Below, piece after piece: positions 1 to 7,514 of a stretch of DNA of 64,000 nt. The translations under genes were made by a program, and so were the position numbers. The DNA is from JAGNKE01 sp964583335. GTDB lineage: Bacteria; Pseudomonadota; Alphaproteobacteria; Micavibrionales; Micavibrionaceae. Each line of letters starts with the position of its first letter. Within the stretch, counting starts at the first letter, position 1. Below the pieces are notes generated by a model. That model searched no databases and was not told the origin of the DNA. It saw only the letters and a program-made list of their open reading frames with translations. The stretch covers positions 62,001 to 126,000 of the forward strand of contig CAZOVG010000006.1 of the NCBI GenBank assembly GCA_964583335.1. The letters run 5' to 3'.

Positions 1-1169
1 GATAGCACGGCGGTTTCCAGCCAGCGTTTCCAGACAGGACGGCAAAGTTGGTAAATCAGCGTCGCGTGCTGGAATTGATCCATGCGACGGCGGAATTCCA
101 CCGTGCCAGCGCGGATGCTGGAATAATTGGCGGCCTTTAAATCGCCCGTGACATTCGTGTACGGCACGCCAAGCGCGGCAGCGATGGCCAGCAGCGTGCG
201 GTACTGAAACATTTCATAGGAGCCACCCACATCGGCTGGGGAGGAAAACTTCACATCCTCGCCAGGCAATAGCACCTGCATTGTGCCTGGGGACAATCCG
301 GCAATGGCGGCACCAGCCGCATCAGGCGCACCTTCGCCCAGCAAATTGTCTTCCGGCGCGTTCTTGGTAATGAAACCTGCGAACAAGGCTGCAACTTTTT
401 TCCGATCCAGCTCGGCGTCATCGTATTGATCGAGAAGATAGAGCTTCACCAGCGCAGGTGAAATCCACGGCACGCCACGGATTTGTCCAGGGCGTTGCGG
501 GCGGTAAATGTGCAAGACCTCGCTGGCCGGAACCCGAACGATCTCGCCTTTGCTGCTCTGATCGGTCGCATCGCCTGGATGCTTGCGATAAAAATGGTAA
601 GCCACGCGCCGACCGATCTTGTCGAATTCGACGCCGCAGCGAATTTGGTTTCCATTGGTGCCGATTTCGTTTTTCTCGAACGGTAGATGTTCGGATTCCA
701 GTAATTGAAGCTGGAGCGGTACCGTTAAACCGTCTTCCGGACGACGGGGGCGGAAGCGCACGAAGCATTCACCCGCTTCGAACATGGCGCGCGCAGCCAT
801 TGCTTGCAGGCCGTAGAAATCGGTCAGATCATCGGCATCAGCCTCGTCCGTCCATGCCAGCCACACGCGCTGCAATTCATCTTTCAACGCTGCGTCGGTC
901 AGTAGGCTTGACGGTACAATCCCAGCGCCCACCGCATTGGCGACAAAACTATCAGCAGCGTTTGAGGCATAAGGATTTGACCGCACGATTTGCCGCGCCC
1001 GCGCGCGCAGAAGGTCGCCGCCCGACGCCAGCAGAGAATTGATATTTTCCTGCGTGGCCTTCCAGGCGATCAGGCGGCGGTTTTGCATTGCGCCTTCAAA
1101 GGCGGATGCGGACAGCCGTCCGGTCGCGGCGAATTTCATCGCGGCGCTGATGCGGGAGAGCAATTTCAC
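1..1169 (-). CDS. Phage portal protein, lambda family (partial, C-terminus off window)
   Basis: Reading the minus strand from a GTG at 1169 gives an open frame of about 389 codons that runs off the left edge without a stop. The protein contains stretches typical of lambda-type portals, such as RARARQIVRSNPYASNA near the N-terminus and later LHIYRPQRPGQIRGVPW and YEMFQYRTLLAIAAALGVPY. Portal proteins form the dodecameric DNA channel at the capsid vertex. The GTG follows directly on the stop of the gpW-like gene (TAAGTG), so the two are translationally coupled, and portal next to gpW and GpA terminase is the standard order in lambda-like late operons. The start is short of a strong ribosome site but is dictated by coupling. 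Confidence 0.9.
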   Translation of the reverse strand, partial: MKLLSRISAAMKFAATGRLSASAFEGAMQNRRLIAWKATQENINSLLASGGDLLRARARQIVRSNPYASNAADSFVANAVGAGIVPSSLLTDAALKDELQRVWLAWTDEADADDLTDFYGLQAMAARAMFEAGECFVRFRPRRPEDGLTVPLQLQLLESEHLPFEKNEIGTNGNQIRCGVEFDKIGRRVAYHFYRKHPGDATDQSSKGEIVRVPASEVLHIYRPQRPGQIRGVPWISPALVKLYLLDQYDDAELDRKKVAALFAGFITKNAPEDNLLGEGAPDAAGAAIAGLSPGTMQVLLPGEDVKFSSPADVGGSYEMFQYRTLLAIAAALGVPYTNVTGDLKAANYSSIRAGTVEFRRRMDQFQHATLIYQLCRPVWKRWLETAVL

Positions 1170-1376
1170 TTATAAATCCTTGTCGGCGTAGATTTTGATT
1201 TGACGGGTCTGGGGCTTTCCGCTGTCACGCGCCAGCGAGGCTTCCACCTCGTTAAGGGCAGCTTTCAGCTCGGCCATCGAACGGTATTCGACGTTCTTGC
1301 CGTCATAGGACAGGCGCAAAACGCCGCTCACAATCGCCTGTCGCAAGGCGTCGCGCTGTGCGATGGTATAGGTCAT
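1170..1376 (-). CDS. gpW-like head-tail joining protein
   Basis: A 68-residue protein lying between the large terminase and the portal, where lambda-like phages carry gpW. It begins MTYTIAQRDALRQAI and continues with a surface-helix pattern and the YRSMAEL motif that occurs in many gpW/GpW-like proteins. gpW attaches to the portal ring after DNA packaging and prepares the connector for the tail. Its ATG overlaps the stop of the terminase gene (ATGA), and its stop abuts the portal start. The length matches the family (about 68 residues). Confidence 0.85.
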   Translation of the reverse strand: MTYTIAQRDALRQAIVSGVLRLSYDGKNVEYRSMAELKAALNEVEASLARDSGKPQTRQIKIYADKDL

Positions 1377-3268
1377 AGATAATCACTCCTGATAACGCGC
1401 CGCGCGGCGGGGGTGGTTGGTGTTGGTTTCTGTGTGTCGGACGCATCTGCCGGAATTTGGATACTGCGTCCCAGCGCGCGCTCCAGCTTTTGCCAAGTGG
1501 CATCGTTGAAACGGTCAATCCCCAACGCAGATGCAGCCGCGCGGGCATAAATCCTGCAATCCAGCGCCTCGTTGCGTTCCCGCAGCTTGCGCCATTCACG
1601 GTGTGGAAAGCCGCGCTTGTCCTTCACAGTCACCAGTCGTTCGGCGGTCAACTGTTTGAAATATTCCTCTCCATATTTCGGGAAATGGCAAAAGCCAGCA
1701 GGATATTTTTCGCCGTCTGCCATCTGTTCATCGGTCGGCTTGTCCTTGCGTAACGCGCCGTAAAGCTCCGACTTGCAAAACGACGATCCGACAGGCCAGA
1801 CCAGCAGACCACGGCGCTTGCGCTTGCCATTGGCTGTAACATCAATATGGCTTGGCGTGCCGATAGCCGCGCCAAGGCGCTCGATACCTTTGACAGCGAT
1901 GACCCGATCCGATGGCTGCTTGCGTACCCAATCGTAAACTTCTTGCGTGGCATAGCCCGTGTCGATGGCTAGCCGCAGGATCGAAAGTTCCGTGTTGCCT
2001 GCGTGCGTGAAGGTTTCTGCCAGCACGCCATCAAGCTGCCGCCAGACATCCGGTTTGACCGGATCGCCTTGCAGCACGCGATAATCCACCGACCAGCTTT
2101 CACGGTCGCGGCCCCAAGCCACGATCTCCAGCTCGATACGGTCTTTCTGTACGTCAACGCCAGCGGTGAGGAACAAACCTCCCTCCGGCACTTCGCCGAT
2201 ACGATAATCCTCGCGTCGGTCGTAAAGCCTCTGCCATTCCGGCGCTTCACCGGATTCCGTCCATGTCCGAGCTTCGATGGTATTGACGTAAACTTTCATG
2301 GCCGCATCGTCCTTGGCGGCAATCTTGCGTTCTGCAATCTGCGTCCATGACAGCCACGGGCTGTTCAGGCCAGAGAGATGAAATCCCGCCGCTTTGCCAG
2401 GGCCAGGCGCATCCGCGCGCCATTCACCGCGTGCATTCATCCACGCTTTACGGTGGGCGGGGACGACCACACCGCAATGCGCGCAGAAATAAGCGGCTTC
2501 CTCCGGTTTGTCCTTTGGCCATTGCAGGCGCTTTTCTTCCAGTACCTGATATTCCTGACATTCCGGACACGGCACCCACCAGCGACGGCGGTCGGAGGCT
2601 TCGTATTCCAGCTCGATCCGGCTCAAGCCCTGGATGGTGGGCGTGGAAACCAGAAAGATTTTCCGGTTGGCAAACGTGATCGTGCGCTGGCTGGCCAAAG
2701 AAACCGGATCACCTTCGCCGTCTACGTCAAAATCGTATGCGTCCACCTCGTCGAGAAAGAGGTAGCGCACGGGCATTGAGCGCAAGCCGACGGCGCTGTT
2801 CGCGCCCGTCATGACCAGGATGCCGCCCGTAAATTCTTTGCTCTGCACCGTGTTTCCGCTATCGCGGGAACGGGCTTCCTTGACGCGCTCCCGCAGGACA
2901 GGGGTGCTGTCGATCAGCGAAGCCACGCGCTGTTTCGACCAGCGTTTGGCCATTTCCACGGTCGGCTGCACCGCCAGCATTGGGCCTGGCGAGTGATGGA
3001 TGACGTAACCGATCCAGTTGTTGCCTGCCTCGGTGCCGCCAATTTGCGCACCCTTCATGAACACGACTTTCTCGGCGGGATTGCTGGGGGACAGGCAATC
3101 CATGATCTCACGCAAGTAAGGCGTGCGGTCGGTGCGCCACGGCCCAGGCTCGCCAGAGGCGGTCTGGGACAGGTAACGGTGTGCATCCGCCCATTCCGAC
3201 ACCGACAAACGCGGATCCGGTCGCAGCGCCAGCGCGGCGTGCGTCAAACATTCCTGCAAGGATTCCAT
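1373..3268 (-). CDS. Phage terminase large subunit, GpA family
   Basis: A 631-residue DNA-packaging motor. The N-terminal ATPase half shows a Walker A-like loop MKGAQIGGTE at residues 71-80 and Walker B LFLDE at about 170-174, followed by a coupling segment (FLVSTPT). A zinc-ribbon with two CxxC pairs (CPEC and CAHC) lies in the middle, a known feature of GpA proteins. The C-terminal half has the nuclease-domain start AGVDVQKDRIELEIVAWG. Length and motif order are normal for the family. It is preceded by the small terminase gene with a 2-base gap and followed by the gpW gene overlapping its stop. It cuts concatemeric phage DNA and drives it through the portal into the prohead. Confidence 0.95.
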   Translation of the reverse strand: MESLQECLTHAALALRPDPRLSVSEWADAHRYLSQTASGEPGPWRTDRTPYLREIMDCLSPSNPAEKVVFMKGAQIGGTEAGNNWIGYVIHHSPGPMLAVQPTVEMAKRWSKQRVASLIDSTPVLRERVKEARSRDSGNTVQSKEFTGGILVMTGANSAVGLRSMPVRYLFLDEVDAYDFDVDGEGDPVSLASQRTITFANRKIFLVSTPTIQGLSRIELEYEASDRRRWWVPCPECQEYQVLEEKRLQWPKDKPEEAAYFCAHCGVVVPAHRKAWMNARGEWRADAPGPGKAAGFHLSGLNSPWLSWTQIAERKIAAKDDAAMKVYVNTIEARTWTESGEAPEWQRLYDRREDYRIGEVPEGGLFLTAGVDVQKDRIELEIVAWGRDRESWSVDYRVLQGDPVKPDVWRQLDGVLAETFTHAGNTELSILRLAIDTGYATQEVYDWVRKQPSDRVIAVKGIERLGAAIGTPSHIDVTANGKRKRRGLLVWPVGSSFCKSELYGALRKDKPTDEQMADGEKYPAGFCHFPKYGEEYFKQLTAERLVTVKDKRGFPHREWRKLRERNEALDCRIYARAAASALGIDRFNDATWQKLERALGRSIQIPADASDTQKPTPTTPAARRVIRSDYL

Positions 3269-3270
3269 GA

Positions 3271-3810
3271 TCAGCCGATCTGTAAATTCGCTATGGCGTC
3301 GGCGGCGTCATTCAGGATGATGCGTAATTCCTCTTCAAGAAGGTCGCGGACGATTTTAGGGTCGCTTTCCGTTGCCAGCAGTGGCGCAAGGCGATCCGGC
3401 AAATTCAAGGCACGGTCGCGCACGACGCGCAGCGTGTTAAACCAGGCCACCTTGACGCTGTCGGTTTTGACTAGCGCGCCAGATTTTTCTTCATAGGCCA
3501 GCTTGGCCAGCCGTGCGTTGTAGGCTTCCTTGATCGCGCGGCTTTGCGCAAAGCTGGGGCCGGAGTTGACGATGGGCGGGCCAACGGGTGCGTCGGCGTT
3601 ACCGTCGTGGCGCGGCGGGGCGCTCGGCTTCGTCGCCTTGCGCTTTTGCGCCTGATTGGTATTGCGCTCCCATGCGGCGTCGGCTTTCGCGGGATCGATG
3701 GTGCCGTCCGGCTCCTTTTCGATGCGTCCCACCTTGATGGCCTTTAATACAGCGACGTGACTCACGCCGCGATGCCGCGCGTATGCGGTAATCGATAAAC
3801 CTTTGCTCAA
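3271..3810 (-). CDS. Phage terminase small subunit-like DNA-binding protein
   Basis: A 179-residue protein with an N-terminal helix-turn-helix (SITAYARHRGVSHVAVLKAIK) like Nu1/gp1 small terminases, then a charged linker (NTNQAQKRKATKPSAPP) and a helical oligomerisation part from about residue 85. It is immediately upstream of the large terminase (2 bases apart), which is the family's constant position. Small terminases recognise the packaging site and regulate the large subunit. It is the first gene of this late operon; the 111 bases before it are shared with the divergent gene at 3922. Confidence 0.8.
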   Translation of the reverse strand: MSKGLSITAYARHRGVSHVAVLKAIKVGRIEKEPDGTIDPAKADAAWERNTNQAQKRKATKPSAPPRHDGNADAPVGPPIVNSGPSFAQSRAIKEAYNARLAKLAYEEKSGALVKTDSVKVAWFNTLRVVRDRALNLPDRLAPLLATESDPKIVRDLLEEELRIILNDAADAIANLQIG

Positions 3811-3887
3811 AGTGCATCATTCCATGATCCGTTAAGGCCGAAGAAAGCCATCAGATTGCTCGATAATTGACTGGATAAGTGGCCGGA

Positions 3888-3900
3888 ATGAAGCGTTCAT
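3888..3900. promoter_or_regulatory. Inverted repeat, copy 1, upstream of the DUF3489 gene
   Basis: The 13-base sequence ATGAAGCGTTCAT is an inverted repeat (ATGAA/TTCAT, 3-base spacer). It ends 22 bases before the ATG at 3922. An identical copy, with the same flanks (GA before, GG after), is found at 4710-4722 in the same relation to another start. GATAAT occurs upstream of both. An operator or activator site for the plus-strand block is inferred. Confidence 0.5.
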
Positions 3901-3921
3901 GGGGAAGAAAGGAGAACGCTT

Positions 3922-4281
3922 ATGCCTACCAAATCCAAAGCCAAAAAAGCCAAGCCCGCCAAAGCGGCCAAGGCCAAAACCGCTCCCAAAAAGAGCAATC
4001 CTAAAAAACTGTCCACGCCGATGAAGAAGGCGCTGGATGCCGTCGCCAACATGCCCGTCCGCAAGGACACTAAGTTGGAAGCGGTCATTCAACTGCTTTC
4101 GCGTCCCGAAGGTGCCACCATTGAAGACATGGTGACCGCGACGGGCTGGCAAAAACATACGATCCGCAGCGCGCTGTCCCATGCGCTTGCCAAGAAGCGC
4201 GGCTACGAGATCGTGTCCGACAAACCCAAGGACGGCTTGCGCATTTACAAAATCGCATCCGCCCCGAAAGACAAGGAGTAA
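3922..4281 (+). CDS. DUF3489 domain protein
   Basis: A 119-residue protein with a Lys/Ala/Pro-rich basic N-terminal tail (about residues 1-40, histone-like composition) and a C-terminal winged-helix-like domain of the DUF3489 family (TKLEAVIQLLSRPEGATIED, then TGWQKHTIRSALSHALAKKRG and a terminal YKI strand). Family members are common on alphaproteobacterial mobile elements and are thought to bind DNA, but no function is known. The ribosome site GAAAGGAG precedes the ATG. It is the first gene of a plus-strand block that runs against the direction of the surrounding phage genes. Confidence 0.85.
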   Translation: MPTKSKAKKAKPAKAAKAKTAPKKSNPKKLSTPMKKALDAVANMPVRKDTKLEAVIQLLSRPEGATIEDMVTATGWQKHTIRSALSHALAKKRGYEIVSDKPKDGLRIYKIASAPKDKE

Positions 4282-4286
4282 ACCCA

Positions 4287-4616
4287 ATGCAAAAGAACAG
4301 CGGGTACCACGTCCATCATCTGGAGAGCCTGAGAGGGCAACTCCTGATACGCCGCAATCAACTCAACGTCGACGACATCAAAAAGGCCGTCGAGCTTTGG
4401 CATCAGGATTCCAAATCAACCATCCGCACCGTCATCGGCGTCGGCGAAGACGGGCTGATCGGTTCGGAGCGCGATGGCTGGCACCCTGATTTGCCGGATG
4501 CTTTTTCTAGCGGTCTTGTGATGATCCCGTGGGTGCAGATTTTAGAGCTGCTAAAGCGGGTGCCAGAAGGCGCAACGGGCATATTCCTCAGCAATCCATC
4601 CTCCACAAAGCAATAA
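4287..4616 (+). CDS. Hypothetical protein (109 aa)
   Basis: Starts 5 bases after the DUF3489 gene with AAGGAGTAAACCC as the ribosome site, so the two are cotranscribed. I do not recognise the family. The sequence is soluble and mixed alpha/beta, with an N-terminal HHLESLRGQLLIRR segment, a central FVIGVGEDG-like strand region and a C-terminal hydrophobic helix (VQILELLKRV). It is followed at once by a strong hairpin terminator, so this two-gene unit ends here. Confidence 0.6.
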   Translation: MQKNSGYHVHHLESLRGQLLIRRNQLNVDDIKKAVELWHQDSKSTIRTVIGVGEDGLIGSERDGWHPDLPDAFSSGLVMIPWVQILELLKRVPEGATGIFLSNPSSTKQ

Positions 4617-4628
4617 AATGATCGTGAT

Positions 4629-4668
4629 GCGCCGGTTGATTATCAAACAATCAATCGGCGCGTTTCTT
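4629..4668 (+). terminator. Hairpin terminator after the 4287-4616 gene
   Basis: A 13-base-pair stem (GCGCCGGTTGATT at 4629-4641 against AATCAATCGGCGC at 4649-4661, one G-T pair) with a 7-base loop, followed by GTTTCTT. It starts 12 bases after the stop codon at 4616 and separates the first plus-strand unit from the one starting near 4710. Confidence 0.75.
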
Positions 4669-4709
4669 CGCAATCATTCCGGCCCGATTAGAGTTGATAA
4701 TCCCGACGA

Positions 4710-4722
4710 ATGAAGCGTTCAT
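4710..4722. promoter_or_regulatory. Inverted repeat, copy 2, upstream of the 4751 gene
   Basis: Second exact copy of ATGAAGCGTTCAT with the same GA and GG flanks, ending 28 bases before the ATG at 4751 and following the terminator. Each of the two transcription units in this block has one copy, which supports a shared regulator. Confidence 0.5.
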
Positions 4723-4750
4723 GGACATGTAAGCATTGAAGGAGATTGCC

Positions 4751-5269
4751 ATGAAAAACTTCCAACCATTACCGACCGCAAACCAAGAGTGGGGCTTCTG
4801 GGGTACCAGCGTCCGCAACGGCTACGATGCCGAATTGACGTGGGACGCCGCCAGCCGCTTCCTCGCAAAAGAATTTGACCTGACCGCCGAGCAAGCCCGC
4901 GACGTGCTGGACGCGCGTTTTGGCAGACACCTTGCCGACGATTTAAGTTTCATCGACAACGGCGCGGGCAACGCCAAAGGGCCGATCAGCGCCGCCGCAA
5001 TTGCCAAGCATCTGACGGCGCGCGTGGCCGACCAAGGCTGGCGCGACAGCTTTGAAAACGCCATCTGCGAAACCACAGGAAAAACATTCCCGTGCAAGGC
5101 ACCAATGACCAAGGACGCGCTTTTCACGCAGATCGCGCAACAGCACCTTGGCATCGAAACGCTGGTCACCCGCAAATCCGACGGCCTCGACTTCCACGAC
5201 GTTGCAGTCTGGAGCGTCAAGGACGCGCTTGAAGCCGCCTTTGAGGCTGGCCGCAAGGCTCGGAAATAA
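4751..5269 (+). CDS. Hypothetical protein (172 aa)
   Basis: The ATG at 4751 is chosen because GGAGA lies 5 bases upstream; a TTG at 4736 in the same frame lacks a site. The protein begins MKNFQPLPTANQEWGFWGT and shows helical segments with a pattern (TWDAASRFLAKEFDLTAEQA) like a small helix-turn-helix or ubiquitin-associated fold. I do not recognise a family. It opens a three-gene unit (4751, 5281, 5779) with gaps of 11 and 12 bases. Proteins with this N-terminal phrase occur next to other small unknown genes in mobile elements, but no role is known. Confidence 0.65.
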   Translation: MKNFQPLPTANQEWGFWGTSVRNGYDAELTWDAASRFLAKEFDLTAEQARDVLDARFGRHLADDLSFIDNGAGNAKGPISAAAIAKHLTARVADQGWRDSFENAICETTGKTFPCKAPMTKDALFTQIAQQHLGIETLVTRKSDGLDFHDVAVWSVKDALEAAFEAGRKARK

Positions 5270-5280
5270 GGGAGATCATC

Positions 5281-5766
5281 ATGAGCAAGAACACCAGCCA
5301 CGCTTACAACGAAACCAGCGAAAAAATCGTTTATCTCCTGTCGCAACTGTCGGAACATTTTTACGAGCCGTTGCGCTTTGGCACGGGCGAAAAAAGAAAA
5401 TCCGTCACCAAGACCGATCTTGAAAAACTTGAACGCACTTACAAAAAGCTAAACGGGCTTGCCACGGCTTGCGGGCTGGATGTCGAAAAAATCCATGCGA
5501 CATTCCTTGGCATTGTCACTGCCAGCTACAAAGAACTGGTTGAAACTTTTGGCCAGCCCAAAGCTGGGGATGGATACAAAACCGAAGTCGAATGGGAAGT
5601 CGAACTGATCCCTAGAAAATTTGTCACCATCTACAATTACAAAAACAGCAAGTCCTACGACAGCAAAAACCCCACCATCAAGCGCGTCCGCGAATGGAGC
5701 GTGAACGGCACGGATTCCGATGCCATCGAATGGGTCAAAGGAATGCTTGGTCAAGAAACCAAATAG
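5281..5766 (+). CDS. Hypothetical protein (161 aa)
   Basis: Preceded by GGGAGATCATC, a good ribosome site. The N-terminal half is helical with a conserved-looking stretch (LEKLERTYKKLNGLATACGL), the C-terminal half is beta-rich and ends near VKGMLG. Unusually lysine-rich compared with neighbours, with low aliphatic content in the middle (NYKNSKSYDSKNPTIKR). No family recognised. Second gene of the 4751-6294 unit. Confidence 0.6.
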   Translation: MSKNTSHAYNETSEKIVYLLSQLSEHFYEPLRFGTGEKRKSVTKTDLEKLERTYKKLNGLATACGLDVEKIHATFLGIVTASYKELVETFGQPKAGDGYKTEVEWEVELIPRKFVTIYNYKNSKSYDSKNPTIKRVREWSVNGTDSDAIEWVKGMLGQETK

Positions 5767-5778
5767 GAGGAACCCATC

Positions 5779-6294
5779 ATGGCTGACACCATCCACGTCA
5801 TTTACGCCCGCAAACCCTGCGACTGGCATGAAATCGAAAGTGGGTCGCGCCGCGATTGCGGCACGGCCTATCCAACCGAAATCATCGAAACCAAAGAAAT
5901 GACCGCCGCCGAGTACGATGCCTTCATCGCCAAGCCTCTGGCCAGCCGCGAATGGCTGGCGGGCAAAGGCGGCTGGAAGAACAACAACGTGCGTTACGCC
6001 GTTGCGGTCACCGCGCCGGAGCGCGAAACCATCTACGTCGATCCGTCAGGCTCCGACTATGGCCGTTATGTTGGGCGGCGGGTTGACGACGCTGGCGTCG
6101 TCAAATTCCCCGACATCCGTGTCCGCCTGACGGGCAAGGACGGCAACGCCTTCAACATTATCGGCCTGTGCAAGCGCGCGGCGCAAAAGGGCGGGCTTTC
6201 CGACGGCGAAGTCAAAGCCTTCCTCGACGAAGCCACGGCGGGCGATTACAACCATCTGCTGGCAACGTGCCAACGATGGTTCGATTGCTATTAA
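5779..6294 (+). CDS. Hypothetical protein (171 aa)
   Basis: Preceded by AGGAGGAACCCATC, so the ATG at 5779 is secure. The N-terminal third carries KPCDWHEIESGSRRDCGTA and an ITAAEYDAFI-like helix; the middle has GRYVGRRVDD and the end has a helix followed by TCQRWFDCY. Two Cys-rich spots are present but no clear zinc site. I do not recognise the family. The stop overlaps by 4 bases the stop of the convergent ParB-methyltransferase gene, and no terminator lies between the two. Confidence 0.65.
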   Translation: MADTIHVIYARKPCDWHEIESGSRRDCGTAYPTEIIETKEMTAAEYDAFIAKPLASREWLAGKGGWKNNNVRYAVAVTAPERETIYVDPSGSDYGRYVGRRVDDAGVVKFPDIRVRLTGKDGNAFNIIGLCKRAAQKGGLSDGEVKAFLDEATAGDYNHLLATCQRWFDCY

Positions 6295-7514
6295 GCAGCG
6301 ACCAGCTCGGCCTTCTTGCCCGTAAATTCTTCCCAGCGTTTAACGATCACGTCGACGTATTTTGGGTCAAGCTCGATCATCCGGCATTGGCGGTTCAATT
6401 TTTCGCAAGCGATCAATGTGGTGCCGGAGCCGCCAAAGCAATCCAGCACGATGTCGCGGCTCTTGCTGCTGTTGTTGACAGCGCGTTCCACCAGCTCCAC
6501 GGGCTTCATGGTGGGGTGCAGCTCGTTGCGCACAGGTTTGTTCACAAACCACACATCGCCTTGATCGCGCGCACCGCACCAGTAATGATCGTTGCCTTGT
6601 TTCCAGCCGTAAAGGATCGGCTCGTATTGGCGCTGATAATCCGCGCGGCCAAGGGTGAAGGTATTTTTCGCCCAGATGACAAACGTCGACCATTTGCCGC
6701 CCGCCTCGATGAAGGCTTTTTGCAGCGTATGTAATTCGCTCGATGACATGCAGACGTAAAGCGCGCCTTTGCAAACGGTCAGCATATTGACGCAAGCGTC
6801 GTAAAGGAACCGCTCGAAGCCGTCGCCGAGATTGTCATTCATGATGGTGCGGTTCGTGCCGCGCAGTTTGTCCTTGGCGGTGTTGCCGTAATCCACGTTG
6901 TAAGGCGGATCCGTGAACACCATATCCGCCAGCGCGCCGTCCAGCACCCGCTCGACGTTGGCCAGCACGGTGCTGTCGCCGCAGAGCAAAAGGTGGTTGC
7001 CCAGCCGCCAGAGGTCGCCAGGCTTGCTAACGGGCGTTTCCGGCGCTTCCGGCACGGCATCCTCGTCGGTCTGGCCTTCCGCCGTATTCGGCTCGGCCAG
7101 CAGGGCTGCCAGCTCGTCGTCGGAAAAACCGATGACGGGCAAGTCAAAATCTTCCGCTGCCAGCGCCGTCATTTCAGCGCGCAGCAAATCCTCATCCCAT
7201 CCGGCATTGAGCGCCAGCTTGTTGTCGGCGATGACGTAGGCGCGCTTTTGCGCCTCGGTCAGATGATCCAGCACGACGACGGGGACTTGCGCAAGGCCGA
7301 GTTGTTTTGCCGCCTGGAGGCGACCGTGGCCCGCGATAATGCCCGCCGCCGTGTCGACAAGGATCGGATTGAGAAAACCAAATTCGGCAATACTGGCCGC
7401 GATCTGGTTGACCTGTTCCGGCGAATGGGTGCGCGGGTTCTTGTCGTAAGGGACGAGCTTATCCGTTGGCCAGACCTCGATGCGGTCGGCCATGCGTTTG
7501 TTTAAATCAGACAT
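6291..7514 (-). CDS. ParB-domain DNA methyltransferase (amino-MTase, beta class)
   Basis: A 407-residue fusion. Residues about 10-110 form a ParB/sulfiredoxin-like N-terminal domain (PYDKNPRTHSPEQVNQIAAS and AGHGRLQAAKQLG), and residues about 165-400 form an N6-adenine or N4-cytosine methyltransferase with the catalytic DPPY at 202-205 and the S-adenosylmethionine loop DCFGGSGTT at about 358-366. DPPY preceding the FxGxG motif places it in the beta class. Such fusions are common in prophages, where they modify phage DNA against restriction. The gene is the last of the minus-strand early operon; its ATG lies 7 bases beyond the C5 methyltransferase stop and inside the end of the overlapping frame at 7502. 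Confidence 0.92.
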   Translation of the reverse strand: MSDLNKRMADRIEVWPTDKLVPYDKNPRTHSPEQVNQIAASIAEFGFLNPILVDTAAGIIAGHGRLQAAKQLGLAQVPVVVLDHLTEAQKRAYVIADNKLALNAGWDEDLLRAEMTALAAEDFDLPVIGFSDDELAALLAEPNTAEGQTDEDAVPEAPETPVSKPGDLWRLGNHLLLCGDSTVLANVERVLDGALADMVFTDPPYNVDYGNTAKDKLRGTNRTIMNDNLGDGFERFLYDACVNMLTVCKGALYVCMSSSELHTLQKAFIEAGGKWSTFVIWAKNTFTLGRADYQRQYEPILYGWKQGNDHYWCGARDQGDVWFVNKPVRNELHPTMKPVELVERAVNNSSKSRDIVLDCFGGSGTTLIACEKLNRQCRMIELDPKYVDVIVKRWEEFTGKKAELVAA

